NCBI RefSeq assembly: GCF_027568515.1
Contig: NZ_JANKZF010000014.1
Coordinates: forward strand, 1 to 64,000
DNA length: 64,000 nt
Reading direction: 5' to 3'
From: Arthrobacter sp. HY1533
Lineage (GTDB): Bacteria > Actinomycetota > Actinomycetes > Actinomycetales > Micrococcaceae
The translations under genes and the position numbers were made by a program. Shown piece after piece: positions 18,342-26,154 of the stretch (position 1 is the first letter of the stretch; each line of letters begins with the position of its first letter). The notes under the pieces are model-generated. The model had not been told where the DNA came from and searched no databases. It saw nothing but the letters and a program-made list of their open reading frames with translations.

Positions 18342-20130
18342 GCAAACCCTCAAGGAAAACAAGGTGCGGACCAGGGGCGTCACCCGCCACATCATGGGCC
18401 TGGGCTGGCGCGTGGACAGGAAGTCCACGGTGGCGATCCTGGTCCTCATTGCCGTGGGCGCGTCCCTGAACAGCCTGGGCGCCATCGCGCAGCGCTGGAT
18501 TGTGGACGCGGCAGGCGCCCAGCTGGTGGCCGGTGTGGTCATGGCGGCCCTGCTGGGCGGTGCCGTGGTGGGCATTGGCGGTGCGGCTGACTGGATCCAG
18601 CGCTACCGCCAGGGCCACCTGATTGACCTCATCGAGGTCAGTGTCAACGACGAAATCCTGGCCACCGCCGGGAGCATTCCCACCCTGGCCCACCTTGAGC
18701 GCTCGGATTTCCTGGACAAGGTGTCCCTGCTGCGAAGTTCCGTGCGCGACCTCAGCAGCGGCGGCTGGGCCATGGCCGCAGGGGCCGGGGCACTGGTCAG
18801 CGTGGGCTTTTCCGTTGTGCTGCTCATGCAGGTCCATCCGCTGCTGGGCCTGCTTGCCCCCGTGTCCCTGGTTCCCTTGTGGGCGGCCAACCGGGCCACA
18901 GCGTACGAAGCTGGTGCGAGGCGCGAAACAGCCGAACTGGAACGCCACGAGGCAGCCCTCCACAAGCTCCTTTTGGACCCGGCAGCGGCCAAGGAAATCC
19001 AGCTCTCCGGTTCCGCCGGCGAACTCGATGCCCAGGCCCGCCAGGCCTCGGACCAGGTCATCGCGGTCCGGGCCCGGGCCAGGACCCGTGCCATGGGGTT
19101 GAACCTGCTCTCGTGGTCGGCTTTTGCCGCCGCCTACATCGCGGCCCTGGTGCTGCTGGCGCAACTCGTGGCCGGCGGCAGGGCCGGCGTTGGCGACGTC
19201 ATGCTGGTCATCACCCTCGCCTCCACGCTGCGGTTCCAGGTCCGCCAGATCGTGGAGGAGTACACCCGCATTGCCGATGCCAGGCTGGCCACCGAGCACT
19301 ACCTGTGGCTCATGGACTATGCCGACAGGCAGCGCCACACAGGCACGGTGCCCGTTCCGGAGACGCTTGGCAGCGGCATCAAGCTGACGGACCTGAGTTT
19401 CAGCTACCCCGGAACCGACGTGGAGGTCCTCTCCGGCATCAACCTGGACTTCCCCGCTGGTTCCACCGTGGCCCTGGTGGGCATCAACGGGGCTGGCAAG
19501 ACCACGCTCGTGAAGCTCCTGACGGGGATGTACACCCCGGACCGCGGCAGCATCACCGTTGACGGCACCGAGCTGGCAGGGCTGCACCTGGAGGGCTGGA
19601 GGCAGCGCACCGCCGGCGCGTTCCAGGACTTCGTCAATTTCCAGCTGAAGGTGGGCACGGCCATCGGTGTGGGGGACCTGCCCCGGAGCGCCGATGCGGG
19701 CGCCATTGCCGCTGCGGCCCAGGCGTCGGGTGCGGACGCCGTCATCGGCACGCTTGCCAACGGGCCGGCCACGCAGCTGGGGCTGCACTACGGCGGCGTG
19801 CAGCTGTCCGCCGGCCAGGCCCAGAAGGTGGCACTGGCCAGGGGGCTCATGCGGCAGGCGCCGCTGCTGCGCGTTCTCGACGAGCCGACCGCAGCCATGG
19901 ACCCGCAGTCCGAGGACGAGCTGTACCGGCGGTTCGTGGACCAGGCCACGGGGGCAAACGGCATGGTCACTGTCCTGGTATCGCACCGCTTCTCAACGGT
20001 GCGGATGGCAGATGAAATTGTGGTGATCTCCAAGGGCCGGGTGGCCGAACGGGGAAACCACCAGGCGCTCATGGACAACGGGGCGGAGTACGCCCGGCTC
20101 TACCAGGCCCAGGCCGGCGGATACAGCTAG
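18334..20130 (+). CDS. ABC exporter half-transporter (TMD-NBD), subunit 2 with LSAGQ signature
   Basis: A 598-residue partner of the preceding gene with the same TMD-NBD order. Walker A is VGINGAGKTT (K389), Walker B is LRVLDEPTAAMD and the H-loop is SHRFSTV. Its signature reads QLSAGQ instead of LSGGQ, while subunit 1 keeps the canonical motif; such asymmetry is common in heterodimeric exporters with one degenerate ATP site. GTG 18334 follows CAGGAG (18321-18326). No peptide precursor, peptidase or immunity gene is next to it, so the substrate cannot be inferred. Confidence 0.82.
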   Translation: MAEQTLKENKVRTRGVTRHIMGLGWRVDRKSTVAILVLIAVGASLNSLGAIAQRWIVDAAGAQLVAGVVMAALLGGAVVGIGGAADWIQRYRQGHLIDLIEVSVNDEILATAGSIPTLAHLERSDFLDKVSLLRSSVRDLSSGGWAMAAGAGALVSVGFSVVLLMQVHPLLGLLAPVSLVPLWAANRATAYEAGARRETAELERHEAALHKLLLDPAAAKEIQLSGSAGELDAQARQASDQVIAVRARARTRAMGLNLLSWSAFAAAYIAALVLLAQLVAGGRAGVGDVMLVITLASTLRFQVRQIVEEYTRIADARLATEHYLWLMDYADRQRHTGTVPVPETLGSGIKLTDLSFSYPGTDVEVLSGINLDFPAGSTVALVGINGAGKTTLVKLLTGMYTPDRGSITVDGTELAGLHLEGWRQRTAGAFQDFVNFQLKVGTAIGVGDLPRSADAGAIAAAAQASGADAVIGTLANGPATQLGLHYGGVQLSAGQAQKVALARGLMRQAPLLRVLDEPTAAMDPQSEDELYRRFVDQATGANGMVTVLVSHRFSTVRMADEIVVISKGRVAERGNHQALMDNGAEYARLYQAQAGGYS

Positions 20131-20133
20131 TCC

Positions 20134-20186
20134 CCACGCCCTCCCACAAATCGCTGGCGCGATTTCCGGGTCCCGCAGGCGCGTGG
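20134..20186. terminator. Nested hairpin between convergent genes
   Basis: An inner stem AAATCGC/GCGATTT (20148-20154, 20159-20165) sits inside an outer CCACGC/GCGTGG (20134-20139, 20181-20186). It lies between the ABC operon and the convergent acyltransferase gene; no T-tract. Confidence 0.4.
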
Positions 20187-20203
20187 CCCCATCCTGGCGG
20201 TTC

Positions 20204-21865
20204 CTAGCCCGTTGCCAGCTTGAACGCGGCCTCCGGGCGGTGCACGCCGCGCGGCCTGTAGCCCAGGGCCTCGGACTCACCCAGCAAATCCGCCAGATAC
20301 CAGATGATGGCCAGCCACATCTCCGTGCCCTGGAGGCCCGGAAGCGATTCGGCCGTCCCATCGGCTGCAAAGCTGAACGGCATGCCTTCGCCCGGCACCC
20401 AATGCCCCAGCGCGGCATCCAGTTGTTCCCTGGCCCACGCCAGCACCTCCTGCCGCCTGTGGCCGGTCTGCTGGCCGGCCAGCCACAGCGGGTGAGCCAC
20501 GTCCAGGACATTGCACGCATTCTGCCGCCCGGGGGCAAAATGGCGCGGATCGCCCGAATGCCCCAGCACGGTGTCCACAAGTTTCCCAGGGTAGGGAATG
20601 GGCAGCCCGAACTGGGCAAAGGTTCCGCGCGTCAGCCTGTAGAAGCCGTTGACAGTCTGCAACAGGGATCCTTCTGCCGGGTCTCCCCACGCACCGGTAG
20701 AGGGACTGGCATTGCCCAGCAGCCAACCAAAAAGGGCGTTCGCCGGGCTCCGGTCCCCGGTGCCCCGCGCAAGGTTCCAGTGGCTGGCCGTGCCCCAGGC
20801 GTCGATCCAGGCCCCGGCGCCCCAGGCGTTTTTCTGCCACGGCAGTTTTGCCAAGGCATCCACGAGGCCGGGGGCATCCATCTGTGCCACCGCGTGGATG
20901 GGGTGGGCAAACCGGCTGCCCAGCAGGTCAAGAGCGTAGCCCACGGACAGGACATGGTACGTGGCGGCGCCGGTGCCAAAGGCGAGGGGGCCGGCGTCGG
21001 GCGTGCCATCTGCACAGTACTCGGGAACCAGGCCCGTGACGGGATCCTGCAGGGACTGCAGCCGGGCCACATGGCCGGCGTGGGTGAGCTGGGCCGGTGC
21101 TGTGCCCAGCAGCAGTTCCGCAAGTTCGACGGCGTCGCAGTGCGCCCGGACCGTGGGCGCGGCACCGGGCGAATCGGCATACAAGCCGCCGTTGCGGGCG
21201 GGATCCCAACAGCGGGCAATCAGGGCGGGGGCATCCTGGCGGACCATGGCGCCGAAGTCCGCCAGCCTCGCCGCCAGTGGGGCTGGCTTGGCGGCTCCAA
21301 CCTCCCGCCTGTCACGCAGGTGCCGGGCCGGGTTGCCGCCAACAATTGACCAGTCCGCCACGTCCCGGGTCACGATGGCGCCCGCGGCGAGCACGGCGTG
21401 GGAACCGACGGTGACGCCGTCCAGGACCGTGACATTGGAGCCGATCCAGACGTCGTCGCCAATCGTGATGCCCTTGACGGTGAGTTTCTGCCTATAGACC
21501 GGCTCATCCGGGTGCATGGAGTGGTTGAAGGCAATGATGGAGGTGTGCGCGCCAATCCGCACCGCATCACCAATGCGCACCTTGCCGCGGATCACTGTGA
21601 AGGGGTTGACTGTGGTGTTGGCGCCAAGATGCACATGGTCGGTGATGTAGGCGTGGGCGGCAACGTAGGAGTTGTCGCCGATGTGGAATTCCACGGGGTC
21701 GATGTTGGCGTGTGGGGAGAGGAAAACCTGCTCGCCAATGGAGACGCCGGGGGTTTCCTTCAGCTCGCCCTGGTGCTGCAACTGGCGACGCTGTTCCTCC
21801 TCCGAGGCCGAGGGCCAGAACAGCCAGGGAGAGTAGTCGAACTTCAAGGGCGAGGAATAGCTCAT
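20204..21865 (-). CDS. Hexapeptide acyltransferase fused to a C-terminal alpha/alpha-barrel-like domain
   Basis: This 553-residue protein has two parts. Residues about 45-195 form a left-handed beta-helix acetyltransferase of the maltose/galactoside O-acetyltransferase type (HIGDNSYVAAHAYI, GAHTSIIAFNHS, IGDDVWIGSNVTVLDGVTVG, GGNPAR). Residues about 215-545 are helical and rich in Trp and His (NAWGAGAWIDAWGTASHW, GTEMWLAIIWYLADLL), as in alpha/alpha-toroid sugar enzymes; I cannot assign a family. Its ATG overlaps the stop of the upstream FGE gene (ATGA), so it is translated together with that gene. The role is unknown; acetylation or processing of a glycan is a guess. Confidence 0.65.
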   Translation of the reverse strand: MSYSSPLKFDYSPWLFWPSASEEEQRRQLQHQGELKETPGVSIGEQVFLSPHANIDPVEFHIGDNSYVAAHAYITDHVHLGANTTVNPFTVIRGKVRIGDAVRIGAHTSIIAFNHSMHPDEPVYRQKLTVKGITIGDDVWIGSNVTVLDGVTVGSHAVLAAGAIVTRDVADWSIVGGNPARHLRDRREVGAAKPAPLAARLADFGAMVRQDAPALIARCWDPARNGGLYADSPGAAPTVRAHCDAVELAELLLGTAPAQLTHAGHVARLQSLQDPVTGLVPEYCADGTPDAGPLAFGTGAATYHVLSVGYALDLLGSRFAHPIHAVAQMDAPGLVDALAKLPWQKNAWGAGAWIDAWGTASHWNLARGTGDRSPANALFGWLLGNASPSTGAWGDPAEGSLLQTVNGFYRLTRGTFAQFGLPIPYPGKLVDTVLGHSGDPRHFAPGRQNACNVLDVAHPLWLAGQQTGHRRQEVLAWAREQLDAALGHWVPGEGMPFSFAADGTAESLPGLQGTEMWLAIIWYLADLLGESEALGYRPRGVHRPEAAFKLATG

Positions 21866-22854
21866 GCGGGCGCCACCGTCCTGAAGCCCAGGTTGCCGCT
21901 GGCCGACTCCGGAGAGTTGGAGCTGCGCGCGGCCAGCCGGTAGCGGTTGCAATAGGAGTCGTGGCACAGGTAGGAGCCGCCGCGCATGACCCGTCCGCGG
22001 CCAATCGTGGGACCGGCCGGGTCCTCCACGGTGCCCTGGGCCAGGCAGCCCTTGTAGTACTTGGGCAGGAACCAGTCGGCGCACCACTCCCACACATTGC
22101 CGCTGGTCTGGAACAGGCCATAGCCGTTGGGCTCGAAGCTGTCCACCGGTGCGGTGGTGAGGAAGCCGTCGTCGAGCGTGTTTTGCGTGGGGAAGGTGCC
22201 CTGCCAAATGTTGCAGCGGTGCAGCTGCGCGCCGTCGTCCGCCGTGCCATGGAGTTCATTGCCCCAGGGGTAGCGGGCCTGGGCCATGCCTCCGCGGGCC
22301 GCATACTCCCACTGCGCCTCCGTGGGCAGGGCACGCCCGGCCCAGGCACAGTAGGCCAGGGCATCCGTGTGCGAGACCTGGGTGACGGGGTGGTCCGGGA
22401 TGTCCTGCCATGACGATTGCGGCCCGGCCGGGTGGGCCCAGTCAGCTCCGCGGACATTCAACCACCAGGGTGTGCCGGCGGCCGTGCCCAGGATGTCCGC
22501 CGCGTCGGCCTGCACGGCCAGGTGGAACACCGCCGAGGTGCCGTACAGTTCCGACTCCGTCCGGTAGCCGGTGGCGTCAACAAATGCGGCAAAGGCGGCA
22601 TTGCTGACGGCAGTGGTGTCGATGCTGAAGCCAGAGATCCGCACCTCGTGGACGGGCCCCTCGCCGTCCGCCGGGTAGCCCTCATCGAAGGGGTCGCCCA
22701 TGGCAAAGGTGCCGCCGGGGATGGCCACTTCCAGGTGGCCGTGGCCGGATGCCCGGGAGGGCTTGGCCGGCACGCTGGGAGAGAAGAGCTGGGCACCGGC
22801 GGGCGCGTGGTCCCCGTGGCCGGCGCGGCCGCCGGGACTGCAACAACTGGACAC
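21862..22854 (-). CDS. Formylglycine-generating enzyme (sulfatase-activating)
   Basis: The 330-residue product is a full FGE-sulfatase domain protein. It keeps the two copper-binding catalytic cysteines at the canonical spacing, C297 and C302 in SYLCHDSYCNRYR, plus GNVWEWCADWF, VMRGGSYLC and the N-terminal SCCSP element seen in actinobacterial FGEs. These enzymes convert the Cys of CxPxR in type I sulfatases to formylglycine using oxygen. The cysteine pair distinguishes it from EgtB-like oxygenases. GTG 22854 follows AAGGAG with 5-nt spacing; the much longer open frame upstream is antisense to the oxidoreductase gene. No sulfatase lies in the window. Confidence 0.88.
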   Translation of the reverse strand: MSSCCSPGGRAGHGDHAPAGAQLFSPSVPAKPSRASGHGHLEVAIPGGTFAMGDPFDEGYPADGEGPVHEVRISGFSIDTTAVSNAAFAAFVDATGYRTESELYGTSAVFHLAVQADAADILGTAAGTPWWLNVRGADWAHPAGPQSSWQDIPDHPVTQVSHTDALAYCAWAGRALPTEAQWEYAARGGMAQARYPWGNELHGTADDGAQLHRCNIWQGTFPTQNTLDDGFLTTAPVDSFEPNGYGLFQTSGNVWEWCADWFLPKYYKGCLAQGTVEDPAGPTIGRGRVMRGGSYLCHDSYCNRYRLAARSSNSPESASGNLGFRTVAPA

Positions 22855-22962
22855 GGGTTCTCCTTGCAAGCAGGCATCTGGGATTCCCACCAGTCTAGGC
22901 TTCCGGCGCGGCGAAACCGCCCCGGTTGGCGCGTGGCGGCGCAAGTGTGCCACCATGGCGCC

Positions 22963-24048
22963 ATGGATGCACAGGTACTGGTCATTGGCGGAGGAATTGC
23001 CGGGCTCTCGCTCGCATGGGCGCTGGCGCCCCACACGCGGGTTGTTGTGGCGGAGGCCGAGGAAACCCTGGCCCACCACACCTCCTCCCGTTCGGCCCGG
23101 CAGATGCAGCCCAGCTACGGCCCGGCAGCCATCCAGGAACTGACGCACCGCAGCATCGCCATGGTGCGGGACATCTCCGGCGCGCTCGCAGCCCCCATCC
23201 TGGCACCCCGGCCACTGTTGACCCTGGGCACTGCCGCCGAGGTGGCCCGGCTGTTGGCCACCCACAGTCAGCTGCAGCGCGTTGACCACGCAGAAACGCT
23301 GCGGCTGAGCCCCGACGTCCGCCCTGACATCTTCCAGGAGGCAGCCCTGGACGGCACCGCCATGGAGGTGGACGTCCCCTCCCTCATTGAGTTCTACCGC
23401 AGCCGGGCAGTGGCCGCGGGGGCCGTGGTCCTCACGGGTGCGCCCGTGGCCTCGGCCACCGCAACGGACGGCGGCTTTGAGGTGGTGGCGGGGGAGCATG
23501 TGATCACCGCGGCCACCGTGGTCAACGCGGCCGGTGCTTGGGCCGATGCCGTGGCTGCCATGTTCGGGGTGCGCCCGCGCGGGCTGGTGCCCCACCGGCG
23601 CAGCGTGGCAATCGTGTCCACTCGGGAGCCCGTCAACCCGTCCGGGCCCATGGTGGAACCGGCCGACGAGTCCTATTACTACCGCCCCGACGGGGAGCAC
23701 CTGCTCATCTCGCCGTGCGAATCGGTCCCCGCCGAGGCAGGCGACGCGCAGGTGGTTCAGGCGGACATCGCCCAACTCATCCACCGCATTGACGCCGTGA
23801 CCACCCTGGGGATTTCCGGCGTCGTGCGCTCCTGGACGGGGCTGCGCACCCACCCCGCCGACGGCCTGCCCGTGGTGGGGTTCGACGCCGGTGTGCCCGG
23901 CTTCTTCTGGCTGGCCGGACAGGGCGGCTACGGAATCCAGACCTCCGCGGCCCTGGCCACGCTCGCAGCGCGGCTCATCACGGGGCAGCTGCCGGGCGAA
24001 GATGCAGAGCTGGCCGCGGCCCTGAGCCCGCAGCGGCCAGGGCTTTAA
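22963..24048 (+). CDS. FAD-dependent amino acid oxidase/dehydrogenase-like (DAO family)
   Basis: A 361-residue flavoprotein of the DAO superfamily. It has the N-terminal FAD Rossmann motif VLVIGGGIAGLSLAWAL, an HHTSSRSARQMQPSYG loop, VVNAAGAWAD in the middle and a C-terminal WTGLRTHPADGLPVVGFD plus GQGGYGIQTS. These are the arrangement of glycine oxidase/D-amino-acid dehydrogenase relatives. The substrate is not determinable. It is divergent from the FGE gene and convergent with lysE-like, with no clear operon partner. Confidence 0.8.
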   Translation: MDAQVLVIGGGIAGLSLAWALAPHTRVVVAEAEETLAHHTSSRSARQMQPSYGPAAIQELTHRSIAMVRDISGALAAPILAPRPLLTLGTAAEVARLLATHSQLQRVDHAETLRLSPDVRPDIFQEAALDGTAMEVDVPSLIEFYRSRAVAAGAVVLTGAPVASATATDGGFEVVAGEHVITAATVVNAAGAWADAVAAMFGVRPRGLVPHRRSVAIVSTREPVNPSGPMVEPADESYYYRPDGEHLLISPCESVPAEAGDAQVVQADIAQLIHRIDAVTTLGISGVVRSWTGLRTHPADGLPVVGFDAGVPGFFWLAGQGGYGIQTSAALATLAARLITGQLPGEDAELAAALSPQRPGL

Positions 24049-24058
24049 CGCAGCGGGC

Positions 24059-24703
24059 CTAGCTCGTGGCGCCCGAAGCCATGACGCCCACGCCCAGCAC
24101 GGCCAGGATGCCGCTGCTGATGCGCTCAATGAGTGAATTGACCTTGGGCTTGCGCAGCCACTTCATGGCCCGGTAGGCAATGAAGGCAATGGCTGTCAGG
24201 TACAGGAAGCCGATCACGGCCAGGGTCAGGCCCAGGACCATCGCCATGGCGAGCGTGTTGGCACCCTGGGGGATGAACTGGGGGACCACGGCCAGGTAGA
24301 ACAGCCCCACCTTGGGGTTCAGCAGCGTGGACAGCAGGCCCGCGCCAAATCCGGCACGCTTGCTGTAGACCAGCGGCTGGGTTCCCTCGCCGTCGGCGGC
24401 AATGCCTTCCTTGGCCGCCTTGCGGGCCTTCAGGAACGAGGAGACACCCAGGTACAACAGGTACAGGCCGCCGGCAATCTTGATCCAGCGGAACACCTCG
24501 GCAGACTGCTCCAGGATGGCTGCAAGGCCCAGGCCCACCAGTGCCGCCCACACCAGCGCGCCCACGCCAGAGCCGGCCGCGGCGGCAATGCCGGCACCCA
24601 CGCGGTTGAGGGAAATCCGCAGCACCATGAAGGTGTCCGGGCCCGGGATAAGGGCGAGCATGAGGCACAGGCCGGCAAAGGCCACAAGGGAAACAAGGGT
24701 CAT
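24059..24703 (-). CDS. LysE/RhtB-family amino acid exporter
   Basis: A 214-residue membrane protein with about six hydrophobic segments and the family signature LIPGPDTFMVLRISLNRVGAGIAAAAG near the N-terminus. The central STLLNPKVGLFYLAVVPQF is the conserved NPK block. LysE/RhtB proteins export amino acids or related metabolites by proton antiport. ATG 24703 is the first Met of the hydrophobic protein; the open frame upstream is antisense to hutI and not family-like. Confidence 0.88.
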   Translation of the reverse strand: MTLVSLVAFAGLCLMLALIPGPDTFMVLRISLNRVGAGIAAAAGSGVGALVWAALVGLGLAAILEQSAEVFRWIKIAGGLYLLYLGVSSFLKARKAAKEGIAADGEGTQPLVYSKRAGFGAGLLSTLLNPKVGLFYLAVVPQFIPQGANTLAMAMVLGLTLAVIGFLYLTAIAFIAYRAMKWLRKPKVNSLIERISSGILAVLGVGVMASGATS

Positions 24704-24827
24704 GGGTACATTGTCCGGTGCGGTGCCACCTGCCCGCAAGCCGCTCTGGGCGCCACCGTCTGACATGCCAGACGCCCAAGCCGGCCCGGGACGCCCGTGG
24801 TGTGCGGCGCCGTCGTAGGCTGTGGGC

Positions 24828-26051
24828 ATGAGTGAACTGATCAGCAACATTGGCGAATTGATGACCCAGGACGGTGAACACGGCACCCTGAAGGATGCGG
24901 CCGTGGTGCTGGAGGGGGAGCGGATCGCCTGGATCGGGCCCGCCGCCAACGCGCCGGCCGCCGACACCGCCACTGATGCGCAGGGCCGCGCCGTGCTGCC
25001 GGGGTGGGTGGATTCACACACGCACCTGGTGTTTGCCGGCGACCGGACGGCGGAATTTGAGGCGCGCATGGCCGGGCAGAGCTACAGCGCCGGCGGCATC
25101 GCGGTCACCATGGACGCCACCCGCGCGGCAGGGGACTACGAGCTCACCCGGCTGGGGCTGGGCCGTGTGGCCGAGGCAGTTTCGCAGGGCACCACCTACC
25201 TGGAGACGAAAACCGGCTACGGGCTGGACGTGGACAATGAGGCCCGCAGCGCCCGCATCGCCTCCACCGTGGCCGACGAGGTCACCTATCTCGGCGCGCA
25301 CCTGGTGCCGGCCGGCATGGACGCCGACGAGTACACGGAGCTGGTCTGCACCGAGATGCTTGCCGCCGTGCGCCCCTACGCCAAGTGGGCCGACGTTTTC
25401 TGCGAGCGAGGTGCCTTCACCCCGGAGCAGTCCCGCCGCGTGCTGGAGGCCTGCCGCGACGCCGGGCTGGGCCTGCGCGTGCACGGCAACCAGTTGGGCC
25501 CGGGGGCGGGCGTGGCACTGGCCGTGGAACTTGGCGCGGCGAGCGTGGACCACGTGAACTTCCTGACGGACGACGACGTGGCACTCCTTGCGCAGTCATG
25601 GTCCGGTTGGGATGCGGGGGCCAATGCGGGGCGCGGGGCGGGTGTGCGCGGGACCGTCGCCACAGTGCTGCCGGCCTGTGACCTGTCCACCAGGGCGCCG
25701 CTGGCACCCGCGCGGCAACTGCTCGACGCCGGCGTGCAGCTGGCCATGGCGTCCAACGCCAACCCGGGAACGTCGTACACCTCCTCCATGGCATTCTGTG
25801 TGACCACTGCCGTGCTGCAGATGGGCCTGAGCGTGCGCGAGGCCGTGCGGGCCGCCACCTACGGCGGGGCGCTGGCCCTGGGCCGTGAGTCCGGGGTTGA
25901 TGCCGACGGGCAGCGGGCCGTGGGCACGATTGCCGTGGGCCACCGCGCCGACCTCCACATGCTCAAGGCACCCTCGGCCACTCATTTGGCCTACCGGCCC
26001 GGGATCCCGCTGACGGCAGCCGTGTGGCGGGCAGGCGTGCGCGAGGTCTAG
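24828..26051 (+). CDS. hutI: Imidazolonepropionase
   Basis: The 407-residue amidohydrolase matches HutI: metal ligands in WVDSHTHLVFAGDR, substrate residues in ETKTGYGLDVDNE, HGNQLGPGAGVALAVELGAAS followed by VDH, and MASNANPGTSYTSSM. It opens the imidazolone ring of 4-imidazolone-5-propionate to N-formimino-glutamate in histidine degradation. hutU, hutH and hutG are not adjacent. ATG 24828 lies 6 nt after TAGGCT (24816-24821), suggesting a leaderless transcript; GTG 24822 is the alternative. Confidence 0.93.
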   Translation: MSELISNIGELMTQDGEHGTLKDAAVVLEGERIAWIGPAANAPAADTATDAQGRAVLPGWVDSHTHLVFAGDRTAEFEARMAGQSYSAGGIAVTMDATRAAGDYELTRLGLGRVAEAVSQGTTYLETKTGYGLDVDNEARSARIASTVADEVTYLGAHLVPAGMDADEYTELVCTEMLAAVRPYAKWADVFCERGAFTPEQSRRVLEACRDAGLGLRVHGNQLGPGAGVALAVELGAASVDHVNFLTDDDVALLAQSWSGWDAGANAGRGAGVRGTVATVLPACDLSTRAPLAPARQLLDAGVQLAMASNANPGTSYTSSMAFCVTTAVLQMGLSVREAVRAATYGGALALGRESGVDADGQRAVGTIAVGHRADLHMLKAPSATHLAYRPGIPLTAAVWRAGVREV

Positions 26052-26058
26052 TCCTTAA

Positions 26059-26133
26059 ACAACCAACCCGCAGTAGTGGCTGAGAAAGTCGCGATTTTCG
26101 CTTGTTTCTCGGCCACTACTGCGGGTTGGTTGT
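26059..26133. repeat. Long intergenic hairpin (class 1 element) between hutI and GH101
   Basis: Arms 26059-26087 and 26105-26133 pair over 29 bp with one G-T (outer end ACAACCAACCCGCAGTAG), around a 17-nt loop. It fills the gap between two convergent genes and probably acts as a bidirectional terminator or 3' stabiliser. No T-run. Confidence 0.8.
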
Positions 26134-26154
26134 GCTGTCAGGCGTCCTGCCGGG

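Noticed and set aside
21862-22854. FGE-like protein as an EgtB-type or serine/threonine-kinase-associated SUMF domain.
   Set aside because: Both catalytic cysteines at five-residue spacing and the SCCSP N-terminus favour a true formylglycine-generating enzyme; no DinB domain precedes it.
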